Source of the DNA: Gammaproteobacteria bacterium RIFCSPHIGHO2_12_FULL_39_24
GTDB lineage: Bacteria; Pseudomonadota; Gammaproteobacteria; Coxiellales; Coxiellaceae
Direction: 5' to 3'
Length of the DNA: 36,135 bases
Assembly: GCA_001802455.1 (NCBI GenBank)
Contig: MGXZ01000008.1
Span: 1-36,135 of the forward strand
Positions 16,552-25,278 of the stretch are shown here, in pieces. The position numbers were made by a program, and so were the translations under genes. The number at the start of each line of letters is the position of its first letter. The stretch's first letter is position 1. The notes beneath the pieces are model-generated. The model did no database searches. It was given only the letters and a program-made list of their open reading frames with translations, and was not told the DNA's origin.

Positions 16552-18900
16552 CTAAAAAATACTGTCCGATCCACCACTACCCGCTGATGCCGACTGCGCA
16601 GCACCCGGCGTTACGTGATCGTTCGCCGCAAATTGTTTTGGCACCCTATCTTGCTCAAACACTTCAAAAATAGCATTTTTCTCGGTGGATGATGCGAGCA
16701 AACCCGTTTGCGGATCAATGCGCGCAGTAACAATTCCTGCGGGTTGCTGCAGGGTTGCAGTCGGTTGATTGGCAAGCGCTGCTTGCATGAATTGCATCCA
16801 AATCGGTAATGCCGCTTGCGCACCATATTCACGCAACGATTGTTCGTGATTATCAAAACCCACCCACACGGTAGCTAATAAATTACTGTTAAATCCTGCA
16901 AACCAGGCATCAATTTGATCGTTTGTGGTTCCCGTTTTTCCCGCCAGATCGGAACGATTTAATTTTTTCGCAGCACTGGCGGTTCCTGATTGAACAACAG
17001 CACGCAACCCTTGTGTGATCAAATACGCATTTTGTGGCGTGATACTCTGTGTTGTTTTTTGCGGAGTGGTTTGATACAACACTTGATTACCTTGTTCAAT
17101 AATTTTTTCAATAAAAAATGGTTTTACGTGAGAACCTCCATTGGCAAAAACAGCGTAACCCGTGGTGAGCTGCATCGGCGTTAATACACCACTGCCCAAT
17201 GCCAAGGATAATGTATGTGGTAATTTTTCCGGATCAAAACCAAAACGCTGAACATAATCGATTGCATAGGGAATTCCTATTGCACGCAACAACCGAATCG
17301 ATACTAAATTTCGCGACTCTGCGAGCGCCACGCGCAAACGTGTTGGGCCATAAAATTGTTGCGTATCATTTTCAGGACGCCACCATGCATTCTCTCCCGT
17401 GTCGCGAATCATAATGGGTGCATCATTAATTGTACTCGCCAATGTATATCCTTTCGCAAAAGCGGCAGAATATAAAAATGGTTTAAAACTCGAGCCAGGT
17501 TGACGCTCTGCTTGCAACACACGATTAAATGGGCTCATCTGAAAATCAAATCCGCCTTGCAATGCAAGAATCGCGCCATTCTGTGGATTTAATACAACAA
17601 TCGCACCTTGCACTTTTGGAATCTGCGATAATTGCCAGCGTTTTTGATCTGTTAAATACGAGAGATAAATCACATCGCCGGGCGCCGCAATATCACTCGC
17701 TTTCGTTGGTCTTGCCCCTTTGTATCCACCTGGTAATGCGGGCGCCGCCCATGACAAACCATCCCATGGAATCGTTGCTATTGTGCCATCACCCAACAAT
17801 GCAGTAAGTGCTTGTCCATTCGCAGATAACACAACTCCTTCTTGCAACCCATCTATTACCGGCTGATTTTGCAACCATGTTTTCCATAATAGTTTATTTT
17901 GATCACTCGGCAATCCCAAATTAATGGTTGATTTATAGTATCCATGGCGATTGCTATAAGCGATCAAACCGGATTGCAGTGCTTGCGTTGCATCATCCTG
18001 CAATGACGATGAAATCGTGGTAATGACTTTCAAACCAGAATCATAAGCCCGTGCACCATACATCATCACCATCGCTTGACGCACCATTTCTGCAACATAA
18101 GGCGCATGCACCTTCACACGTTCTTCATGATATTTTGCAGTTGACGGTGTTTGTATTGCATTCTCATAAGTGGCTTTATTGATATAACCAACTTCCAGCA
18201 TGCGTTTCAACACATGATTTCTGCGTTTTAATGCATTTTCCAGATTATTAAGCGGATTATTGCGCGAAGGTGCTTGCGGCAAACCAGCGATCATTGCTAT
18301 TTCAGGCAACGTTAATTTATTCAGTGATTTTCCATAATACACATGCGCCGCAGCAGCAACACCGTAGGCACGATTTCCAAAATAAACTTTGTTCAAATAC
18401 AACTCGAGAATTTTTTCTTTACTTAGCACGCTATCAATTTTAATTGCTAATAAAATTTCTTTTATTTTTCGTGAATAGGTTTTTTTACGCGTTAAGAAAA
18501 AATTTCTCGCGACTTGCATGGTAATGGTGCTAGCACCTTGTACTTTACGTCCTGTTGAAACGACCACAATGGCTGCGCGCGCGATACCAATTAAATCAAC
18601 ACCGGGGTGAGAATAAAAACGCGCATCTTCTGTTGCCAAAACAGCTTCAATTAATTGTTTGGGAATTTTATCAATCGGGACCGGCGCACGGCGTTTTGCG
18701 CCATACTCTGCCATTAATTTTCCATCTGCGGTGTAAACACGCAATGGTACTTGCATAGGCGCATCATTTAAAATTGTTACATCCGGCAAACACAGCTCCA
18801 TATATGCATACAACACAGCACAAGCAGCCAAAACAGTCAGCATCATACCGAGCAGTATCGACAAAAAATTACCAACCTGTTTTTTGAAAAATGTAGTCAC
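16552..18900 (-). CDS. mrcA: Penicillin-binding protein 1A
   Basis: Bifunctional peptidoglycan glycosyltransferase/transpeptidase of 782 aa. An N-terminal membrane anchor (~13-33) is followed by the GT51 domain, with the catalytic TEDARFYSHPG and the QGASTITMQVARN motif. The transpeptidase domain has SSFKPF (active Ser in SxxK), a downstream SRN-type motif (ESRNLVS) and KTGTTND. The start is GTG 18900, with only a weak upstream GGA. It is divergent from the pil genes, which is the conserved ponA/pilM arrangement. Confidence 0.96.
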   Translation of the reverse strand: MTTFFKKQVGNFLSILLGMMLTVLAACAVLYAYMELCLPDVTILNDAPMQVPLRVYTADGKLMAEYGAKRRAPVPIDKIPKQLIEAVLATEDARFYSHPGVDLIGIARAAIVVVSTGRKVQGASTITMQVARNFFLTRKKTYSRKIKEILLAIKIDSVLSKEKILELYLNKVYFGNRAYGVAAAAHVYYGKSLNKLTLPEIAMIAGLPQAPSRNNPLNNLENALKRRNHVLKRMLEVGYINKATYENAIQTPSTAKYHEERVKVHAPYVAEMVRQAMVMMYGARAYDSGLKVITTISSSLQDDATQALQSGLIAYSNRHGYYKSTINLGLPSDQNKLLWKTWLQNQPVIDGLQEGVVLSANGQALTALLGDGTIATIPWDGLSWAAPALPGGYKGARPTKASDIAAPGDVIYLSYLTDQKRWQLSQIPKVQGAIVVLNPQNGAILALQGGFDFQMSPFNRVLQAERQPGSSFKPFLYSAAFAKGYTLASTINDAPIMIRDTGENAWWRPENDTQQFYGPTRLRVALAESRNLVSIRLLRAIGIPYAIDYVQRFGFDPEKLPHTLSLALGSGVLTPMQLTTGYAVFANGGSHVKPFFIEKIIEQGNQVLYQTTPQKTTQSITPQNAYLITQGLRAVVQSGTASAAKKLNRSDLAGKTGTTNDQIDAWFAGFNSNLLATVWVGFDNHEQSLREYGAQAALPIWMQFMQAALANQPTATLQQPAGIVTARIDPQTGLLASSTEKNAIFEVFEQDRVPKQFAANDHVTPGAAQSASAGSGGSDSIF

Positions 18901-18988
18901 GCTGTCTGCTATCCTGCGTTGATAGAATCAAAATAGTTTAGCATAAAATGTAAATTACGGTATTGCGAATAATCGCACTCGAGATACA

Positions 18989-19007
18989 CTGTTTTTTAAA
19001 AAAACAG
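18989..19007. promoter_or_regulatory. Perfect 9-bp palindrome before pilM
   Basis: CTGTTTTTT and AAAAAACAG separated by one A, ending 10 bases before the pilM ATG. The AGGGT Shine-Dalgarno-like sequence (19006-19010) overlaps its right edge, so folding could limit translation; it could also be a protein-binding site. Confidence 0.5.
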
Positions 19008-19017
19008 GGTATCCATC

Positions 19018-19602
19018 ATGAATACGCTTGGCATTCAGTTTTCTTTGCACACTGGTCATGCTGTTATTGCAGAACATATCAATGACACGTTAATTTGCAC
19101 CACCGCAAAAAAAATAGACTGTGATTTTGAAAAACGAAACGCATTACATGATGCGATGGATTTCATAAAATCACTTTATCAAAAAAAAATGCGGGTGATT
19201 GTTGGGATACCAACGCAATATGTGATGACAAAAGAACTGAGTCTGGATGAAAAATTAAATGATCGCGATATTTTTCGGTATTTGCAAACGCAATCCCCAC
19301 ATTTTTTTGGACACCCCGCAGCGCAACTGAATTTGGATTATCAAATGTTGCCAAGCAACGAACACAATGCTCAAAAAATTATTGCTGCTGCCGCACATAA
19401 AATTAAAATCGACATTATCGAAACTGAATTTCAGTTGGCTCGCATTCCTTTGCATGTTATTGACGTCGATATTTTCGCAGACGCGCGATTTAAAAAATAT
19501 TTAGCGGGGCAAAATCACTTTACCAACAAAACCCTATTTTCAGAAGAAACATTCTTACGATTTTCAAGCGCATGCGGTTTGTGCTTGTGGGGCAAAGCAT
19601 GA
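19018..19602 (+). CDS. pilM: Short PilM-like protein (reduced type IV pilus)
   Basis: The position (divergent from mrcA, first of pilM-N-O-Q, followed by aroK-aroB) and the overlap with pilN identify it. PilM is the cytoplasmic actin-like protein that binds the PilN N-terminus. At 194 aa it is much shorter than the usual ~350. The opening LGIQFSLHTGHAVIAE looks like the start of the actin-like fold and IVGIPTQYVMTKEL like its next strands, but the second half is absent. The stop overlaps the pilN ATG (ATGA). It may be a Haemophilus ComA-like reduced form. Confidence 0.65.
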   Translation: MNTLGIQFSLHTGHAVIAEHINDTLICTTAKKIDCDFEKRNALHDAMDFIKSLYQKKMRVIVGIPTQYVMTKELSLDEKLNDRDIFRYLQTQSPHFFGHPAAQLNLDYQMLPSNEHNAQKIIAAAAHKIKIDIIETEFQLARIPLHVIDVDIFADARFKKYLAGQNHFTNKTLFSEETFLRFSSACGLCLWGKA

Positions 19603-20117
19603 GCATCAATCTACTGGCGTGGCGCGAACGATCGCGAGAGAAGAAAAAGCGGTGGTATTTTATAGTTTATCTTATTTGTATGTCAGCGATTATTGTATGT
19701 TCTTTTTTTCTTGAGATGACTCTTGAAGAAAAAACACAAAAAATACAATTACAATCTACATTACTTCAGAAAAATTTACAAAAAATAATACTGACTGATC
19801 CACAAAATAAAAATAATGCGTTGCTTAAGCGGTTAACAGTCACTGCGGCCGAAAAAACAAAATCAATTAATACCAATACAAAATGGCTTTCTGTTCTCAC
19901 TGATCTTGCAACGCAACTCCCCGCTGAAATTACACTAACCAAACTTTTTATGACTAGCCAACAAATTGAACTGCAGGGCTTGAGCAGCAATTTATCTGAT
20001 ATTCACCTCTATAATGCAAAATTAAAAAACACCGCCGCAGTTAAATCGGTAACACTAAAACAAATTCATCAAATCACCAATACTAAAATTGATTTTACTA
20101 TTCAGGCGCTGCAGTGA
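19599..20117 (+). CDS. pilN: PilN-like inner-membrane protein
   Basis: PilN links cytoplasmic PilM to the periplasmic PilO/PilP subcomplex. I start at ATG 19599 (172 aa) rather than 19572, because this places the conserved INLLxWR motif at residues 3-9 (INLLAWR), the peptide that binds PilM. One membrane helix follows (~22-42), then a coiled-coil stretch and a ferredoxin-like domain (LPAEITLTKLFMTSQQIELQG). It overlaps pilM upstream and pilO downstream. Confidence 0.82.
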   Translation: MSINLLAWRERSREKKKRWYFIVYLICMSAIIVCSFFLEMTLEEKTQKIQLQSTLLQKNLQKIILTDPQNKNNALLKRLTVTAAEKTKSINTNTKWLSVLTDLATQLPAEITLTKLFMTSQQIELQGLSSNLSDIHLYNAKLKNTAAVKSVTLKQIHQITNTKIDFTIQALQ

Positions 20118-20614
20118 ACACATCACTTACTTTAAAAATAATTTATTTATTGATGATATCTCTTCTTTTTATGGGCAGCCTTTATTTTTTATTTTTTAAA
20201 AAAACCATTGGCCAATACAACGCAGCACAACACACTGATGTACAATTACAAACCACATTGACACAACGAAAAAATTTATTGTCTCAAGAGAGAAAAACCG
20301 CCAACTTATTGCTACGTTGGCAAAAAAAACATCCTGATTTATTCCAGGCGCTTTCTTCTTTTCCTGCCGTTGAAACGCAATTGCAATTCATCACACAGTT
20401 ATTTCAGAAAAATAATTTTTACATTATCAAATTGTCACGTGCGCATAAAAAAGAAACCGTGGTTATTTTGCAAACGAAAGGACATTTTCAAAATTTGCTG
20501 GCGCTGATTAACAGTCTTAACCAATTTGCATTACCGATTACACTCAAACAATTATCCATCACACAACCTGATCAATATTGTTTTGAGTTGGGTATCGAAG
20601 GTGTGCGTGATTAA
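20114..20614 (+). CDS. pilO: PilO-like inner-membrane protein
   Basis: A 166-aa protein with one N-terminal membrane helix (~8-28), a coiled-coil segment and a small C-terminal periplasmic domain, the PilO plan. It starts at GTG 20114, overlapping the pilN stop (GTGA). A FPAVETQLQFITQLFQKNNFYI stretch corresponds to the PilO region after the coiled coil. Its last codons overlap the start of the secretin gene; no separate pilP lies between them. Confidence 0.72.
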   Translation: MNTSLTLKIIYLLMISLLFMGSLYFLFFKKTIGQYNAAQHTDVQLQTTLTQRKNLLSQERKTANLLLRWQKKHPDLFQALSSFPAVETQLQFITQLFQKNNFYIIKLSRAHKKETVVILQTKGHFQNLLALINSLNQFALPITLKQLSITQPDQYCFELGIEGVRD

Positions 20615-21632
20615 ACTTACTCAACACATTTTATTTTTTATTATTGTTATTAATACAACCATTTTTGCTAGCGACTCATTTTCAGAACGCGATCCATTTA
20701 TCCCCATTACATTACTCACAACTGCTACCACACCGAATCCGACATTATTATCAATATGGATTCCTTTGTATTTTGCCAATGCCAATCAAGTGGTCTCATT
20801 TTTATCGGCGCCTCATTTAATGATTTTATCACCGCAAGGAAAAATTCGCGCAGACCTTCGCAACAATCAAATCTGGTTGCAAGATGATGCGACCCATCTT
20901 GTTCAAATTAAAAAATTGATTCAGCATCTCGATAAATCAGGACCACAATTTTTAATTCGCGCGAAAATTATTAATGTGGATCGACAATATCAAAAAGCGT
21001 TGGGTGTGTTATTTCAAACAGAAAATCAAAATACAAATCCCATCGCACCACTAACACTAAATGAACCTAACCTCACCACCGGTGCTGGACAATTCACTGT
21101 TTCAATTGCGAAATTAGCAGGCGATCATTTGCTGAATTTACAAATCTCAGCACTCGAACAAGAGGGTCATGCATCGCTTATTTCAAGTCCCGCATTAATG
21201 ACCTTAAATAATCAACCCGCGATCATCGAATCAGGTGCAGAAGTTCCGTATCAAGAATCTACTTCCAGCGGCGCTACGAGTGTGAGCTTTAAAAAAGCAG
21301 TGTTGCGTCTCAAAGTAACACCCATTGAAATGCCACAACACCATATCTTACTGCACATTTCGCTCAATCAAGACAAAGTGAGTGCGTTGACCGTTAACGG
21401 CGTTCCCGCCATTCAAACACAACAAATAACAACACAAGTGGTTGTGAGAAATAAACAAACGATCGTGTTAGGTGGCATTTTAGAAACAACGCATGCAACC
21501 CAAAACACCAGTGTTCCCATTGTTAATCACATTCCATTGGTTGGAGAATTATTTCAGCATCATATAAAACAAACAAAACAGCGGGAATTACTGATTTTTA
21601 TTACACCATCGATGTTAAAAGCGCTTTATTAA
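20607..21632 (+). CDS. pilQ: Short PilQ-like secretin
   Basis: Outer-membrane secretin of the type IV pilus or DNA-uptake machine. I start at GTG 20607 (GAAGG upstream; 341 aa), giving a signal peptide ending TIFAS. A short SERDPFIP segment follows, then one N-type domain (YFANANQVVSFLS), then the secretin core. The core ends with VLGGILETT and VPIVNHIPLVGELFQHH ... RELLIFITPS. The usual N-terminal AMIN domains are absent, and the protein is about half the normal PilQ length. Confidence 0.85.
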   Translation: MIKLTQHILFFIIVINTTIFASDSFSERDPFIPITLLTTATTPNPTLLSIWIPLYFANANQVVSFLSAPHLMILSPQGKIRADLRNNQIWLQDDATHLVQIKKLIQHLDKSGPQFLIRAKIINVDRQYQKALGVLFQTENQNTNPIAPLTLNEPNLTTGAGQFTVSIAKLAGDHLLNLQISALEQEGHASLISSPALMTLNNQPAIIESGAEVPYQESTSSGATSVSFKKAVLRLKVTPIEMPQHHILLHISLNQDKVSALTVNGVPAIQTQQITTQVVVRNKQTIVLGGILETTHATQNTSVPIVNHIPLVGELFQHHIKQTKQRELLIFITPSMLKALY

Positions 21633-21660
21633 TTCACGTGCTCGATGTTATGATTCGCGC

Positions 21661-22176
21661 ATGAAACGCAAAAATATTTTTTTAGTCGGTCCCCAAGGTG
21701 CTGGCAAAACCACCATCGGACGACAACTGGCCAAAGCGGCTCATCTTGTTTTTTATGATTCTGATCATGAAATTGAAAAGCAAACTGGAGTTTCAATCGC
21801 AACCATTTTTGAATTTGAAGATGAAATGGGTTTTCGCAAACGCGAAGAAGAAATGATTGCGAAATTAACACAACTCGACAACATCGTGCTGTCAACGGGT
21901 GGTGGTACCATCTTGTCTCGTGAAAATCGACAAGCACTCACGCAATGCGGTACTGTTGTTTATTTGCGTGCATCTCTCGAAACACAACTGGAACGCACCA
22001 ATCAACGTAAAGGGGTACGCCCACTGTTGGATATTCCAGAACCCTTTACAAAAATTATTGAACTCGATCGCGAACGCGCCCCGCTCTACGCCGACATTGC
22101 CAATTACACTTATGACACTGATGCGCAGACGCCAAAAGAAATCGCAGATCATATTTTTTATCATTTGTTTAAATGA
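21661..22176 (+). CDS. aroK: Shikimate kinase
   Basis: Phosphorylates shikimate with ATP in the aromatic amino-acid pathway. The 171-aa protein has the Walker A loop GPQGAGKTTIG (~10-20), the shikimate-binding DSDHEIEKQTG and FRKREEEM segments, STGGGTI, and the lid region RKGVRPLL. It overlaps aroB by 4 bp. The pilQ-aroK-aroB order is standard in gammaproteobacteria. Confidence 0.96.
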   Translation: MKRKNIFLVGPQGAGKTTIGRQLAKAAHLVFYDSDHEIEKQTGVSIATIFEFEDEMGFRKREEEMIAKLTQLDNIVLSTGGGTILSRENRQALTQCGTVVYLRASLETQLERTNQRKGVRPLLDIPEPFTKIIELDRERAPLYADIANYTYDTDAQTPKEIADHIFYHLFK

Positions 22177-23264
22177 TGAAAAAAATAACAAAACTCACTG
22201 TTACGCACACTACCGGTAAATATTCTGTTTCATTGGGAAAAAATATTTTATCAAATACGCATTATCTGCGTTCATTGTTTTCAGGATCACAAGTATTAAT
22301 CGTAACTGATCCAAACGTGGCGCCACAATATTTATCCACACTCACTGCTGCATTGCATGATTTTCAATGTGACACGCTCATTTTACCCAGTGGCGAAGAC
22401 TGCAAAACGTTCTCGACATTTAAAACAATCATTGATTTTTTAGCAACGCATCACCATCATCGCGACACCACATTAATTGCATTGGGCGGCGGCGCAATCA
22501 ATGATGTCACTGGTTTTGCTGCAGCTTGTTATCATCGCGGCGTTGCGTGGATTGCCATTCCAACCACATTACTCGCGCAAGTAGACGCATCCATTGGTGG
22601 AAAAACCGCCATTAATCACTTCTGCGGAAAAAATTTAATGGGCGCATTTTATCCGCCAAAAACAGTCATCATTGATATCGATACACTCAATTCACTACCC
22701 AACCGTGAATTTTGTTCTGGTGTTTCAGAAATAATAAAAACCGCTTTGATAAAAGACGCTGATTTTTTTTCATGGCTTGAAAAAAATATCGTGGCATTGT
22801 TGGCGCACGACACACGCACAATTCACACAGCCATCTTGCGCGCTTGCAAAATCAAGCGCGACATAGTGATGGAAGACGAAAAAGAAAATCATATTCGCAT
22901 GCATTTGAACTTCGGTCATACTTTTGCACACGCCATCGAAAAAACAATTGGATTCGGAACATGGTTGCATGGTGAAGCAGTCGCTTTCGGAATAGTCTCC
23001 GCCAGTTTTTTATCACATCAATTAAATTTGCTATCAGAATCCGAGTATCAACGCATTCGTAACATGATCATCCAGCATGATTTATTAAAAAAAATTCCTG
23101 ATATTTTTTCCGCAGACAGTTTGACCATCGCAATGCAAAATGATAAAAAGGTGAGAGCCAATCAACTGCGTTTCATCTTATTAACTTCCATCGGAAGTGC
23201 CATTATCAAGGATGATATCTCAGTTGAAATGATAGCGCGCGCATGGAAAGCCCCTGTTAATTAA
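22173..23264 (+). CDS. aroB: 3-dehydroquinate synthase
   Basis: NAD- and metal-dependent cyclisation of DAHP to 3-dehydroquinate. The 363-aa protein has the LPSGEDCKTFSTF segment, the NAD-binding GGGAINDVTGFAAACYHRG stretch, PTTLLAQVDASIGGKT, and the metal ligands Glu and His in the SEIIKTALI, NFGHTFAHAIE and LHGEAVAFG motifs. It starts within the aroK stop region. dacB begins about 20 bp downstream. Confidence 0.97.
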   Translation: MMKKITKLTVTHTTGKYSVSLGKNILSNTHYLRSLFSGSQVLIVTDPNVAPQYLSTLTAALHDFQCDTLILPSGEDCKTFSTFKTIIDFLATHHHHRDTTLIALGGGAINDVTGFAAACYHRGVAWIAIPTTLLAQVDASIGGKTAINHFCGKNLMGAFYPPKTVIIDIDTLNSLPNREFCSGVSEIIKTALIKDADFFSWLEKNIVALLAHDTRTIHTAILRACKIKRDIVMEDEKENHIRMHLNFGHTFAHAIEKTIGFGTWLHGEAVAFGIVSASFLSHQLNLLSESEYQRIRNMIIQHDLLKKIPDIFSADSLTIAMQNDKKVRANQLRFILLTSIGSAIIKDDISVEMIARAWKAPVN

Positions 23265-23284
23265 GTAATGGAAATAAAAAAGAC

Positions 23285-24742
23285 ATGATTAGGAACGGTC
23301 AGCAACACGTCGGATTTTGGATAAAAATGCTTATTTTCACTTTCATTTTTATCTTCTCTTCAGCGCAAGCAGAGCCAGGTGATGATCACTACAATCCGAT
23401 TGCGCAAGGATTACGCTACCTTACCAAAAACATCAAACCTGGAATTCATTTCGGAATAATTGTTCAATCGATGAATACAGGTCGTATTTATTATTCAAAA
23501 AACGCGCATCAATTTTTTTTACCGGCCAGTGTGCAAAAAATATTTACGGTAACAACAGCATTGGTTAACCTCGGTCCAACTTATCATTTTCCAACGCGTT
23601 TATTAACGGATGGCAGTATTCATAATGGTGTGTTGCATGGCGACTTGATTTTTCAATTCAACGGCGATCCTTCTTTAACACAAAATAACTTAAGTGAATT
23701 TACAAAAAAATTACAATCGATGGGTGTGCGTCGTATTATTGGCAATGTCATTATTGATGACTTTGCATTCGCACATATTCCTTATCCACCAGGTTGGCAG
23801 TGGAAAGATTTAAGTTATGATTTTGCAGCGCCACTCAATACCGTGATCATTAATCGCAATCAGTTTGGTTTGAGTTTTATGCCAGCGCCACGCGCAGGTG
23901 AACGTGGAATTTTAATTCCACAATTACCACCCAACACCGCTAATTTTATCAATCAAACTGTCACAACGAATTATTCGCGCGGCAGTTGTCCCATGAGTAT
24001 TTTTAGCAATGAGCGCAATCAATATTTAATTCGTGGCTGTATACCTCGTCGCATGGGAAAACAATCCCGCTCGCTGGCGATTCGTGATATTCAACTATTC
24101 ACAAAAGGATTAATTCGCGAATTGCTCGCAAAACATGGCATCAGTTATCGTGGTGTTATTTATATTGCAAAAACACCAGCCGGTGCTACCGTTCTTGACG
24201 AACATGATTCCACCTCACTCTCTCATCTTATTATTCATTTACTGAAAAAATCCGATAATCTGTATGCAGATGCATTATTGAAAAAATCAGGTGAACGTTT
24301 CACACGTCAACCGGGTTCGTGGGAAAATGGATTACTGGCTGTCAGATCAACTATTTCGCAAGATGCGGGAATTAATCTTAACAGTGTGCATTTGGTCGAT
24401 GGATCAGGGCTATCGCAATATGATCAAATCACGCCTGCCAGCCTTTCGCAGTTATTAAATTATATTGATCATCAACCCATGTTGCGCAATTCACTGATTC
24501 CTGCGTTACCAATTGCGGGCGTCGATGGCACGCTCATCTGGAGAATGCCCACATTAGCGAGAAATCATTTGGTGCACGCAAAAACAGGATCGATGACCGG
24601 TGTGTCTTCACTCGCTGGATTTGTAAAAACAAGAACACACGGCATACTTTCTTTTGTGATTATGATTAATAATATCCCTCAATATCGCGCACCGTACATT
24701 TTGCTAGAAAATCATATCTGTGAATTTTTAGCGAGATCGTGA
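23285..24742 (+). CDS. dacB: D-alanyl-D-alanine carboxypeptidase/endopeptidase (PBP4)
   Basis: Periplasmic class C penicillin-binding protein that trims or cleaves peptidoglycan cross-links. The 485-aa precursor has a hydrophobic signal ending SSAQA (~30). The three active-site motifs are in order: SVQK (in PASVQKIFTV), SDN (in KKSDNLYAD) and KTG (in HAKTGSMTG). The long insertion between the first two motifs is characteristic of PBP4. A repeat element (24767-25265) has inserted just after the stop. Confidence 0.95.
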   Translation: MIRNGQQHVGFWIKMLIFTFIFIFSSAQAEPGDDHYNPIAQGLRYLTKNIKPGIHFGIIVQSMNTGRIYYSKNAHQFFLPASVQKIFTVTTALVNLGPTYHFPTRLLTDGSIHNGVLHGDLIFQFNGDPSLTQNNLSEFTKKLQSMGVRRIIGNVIIDDFAFAHIPYPPGWQWKDLSYDFAAPLNTVIINRNQFGLSFMPAPRAGERGILIPQLPPNTANFINQTVTTNYSRGSCPMSIFSNERNQYLIRGCIPRRMGKQSRSLAIRDIQLFTKGLIRELLAKHGISYRGVIYIAKTPAGATVLDEHDSTSLSHLIIHLLKKSDNLYADALLKKSGERFTRQPGSWENGLLAVRSTISQDAGINLNSVHLVDGSGLSQYDQITPASLSQLLNYIDHQPMLRNSLIPALPIAGVDGTLIWRMPTLARNHLVHAKTGSMTGVSSLAGFVKTRTHGILSFVIMINNIPQYRAPYILLENHICEFLARS

Positions 24743-24759
24743 GGGGATTGTCTATTATC

Positions 24760-24766
24760 TGTTATC
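24760..24766. repeat. Target-site duplication, left side of copy B
   Basis: TGTTATC, repeated exactly at 25266-25272 on the other side of the element. Confidence 0.85.
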
Positions 24767-25265
24767 ATGCCATTCCCAACTTTTAATAACCATATCTATG
24801 CTGTAAAACGCAATTAAAATAGCTGAAAGCATCTGTTGATGTCCGCTGACACGAAAATGGTTTAACGTTCGTTTTTTGATTTTTCGTCGGCACGGCAAAT
24901 TCGGCATCCTGCCTCATCTTGCCTAAAATTAACCTCCTATTAATTTTACCTCGAAAAAATACAAAAAACTCACTACCATTTTCTACTCATCATCGGACAC
25001 CAATAAGACGCTTTCTGTAGCTATTTTAATTAAGTGCTGACTTGAAGAAGCAAGTGATGATAGGACTGCTAAATAAATTCTTGATAGCGAGTGGGAAATT
25101 GGGCATATTTGTTTTTGTGTCATGTTCACGAAAAACAAATATGCCCAAGTCACCCACAAGCATTCAGATTTTTAAAGCAGTCATATCATCTACGAGTGGA
25201 TGTAAAGAAATCAGCGCTTAATTCAGTTAAGCTATTTTCGTGTATTTTAAAATTGAGAATGGCGT
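24767..25265. mobile_element. MITE-like element, copy B (499 bp)
   Basis: A non-coding element between dacB and the 409-aa gene. Its ends are imperfect inverted repeats (ATGCCATTC at the left, GAATGGCGT at the right, with similarity continuing inward for about 25 bp). It is flanked by the direct repeat TGTTATC. Inside are two palindromic modules. Module 1 (24812-25031) has AATTAAAATAGCTGAAAGC-type ends. Module 2 (25028-25224) has TCAGCGCTTAATTC-type ends and an 18-bp perfect hairpin arm pair (25099-25116 with 25131-25148). It is collinear with copy C at 28912-29425 but lacks a short segment at the module junction. It has no transposase and would need one supplied in trans. Confidence 0.9.
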
Positions 25266-25272
25266 TGTTATC
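25266..25272. repeat. Target-site duplication, right side of copy B
   Basis: TGTTATC, matching 24760-24766. It ends 6 bp from the stop codon of the convergent 409-aa gene. Confidence 0.85.
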
Positions 25273-25278
25273 GGGACT

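Noticed and set aside
16990-17807. Several plus-strand open frames inside mrcA
   Set aside because: Antisense shadows of the PBP1a gene, whose motifs are fully intact on the minus strand.
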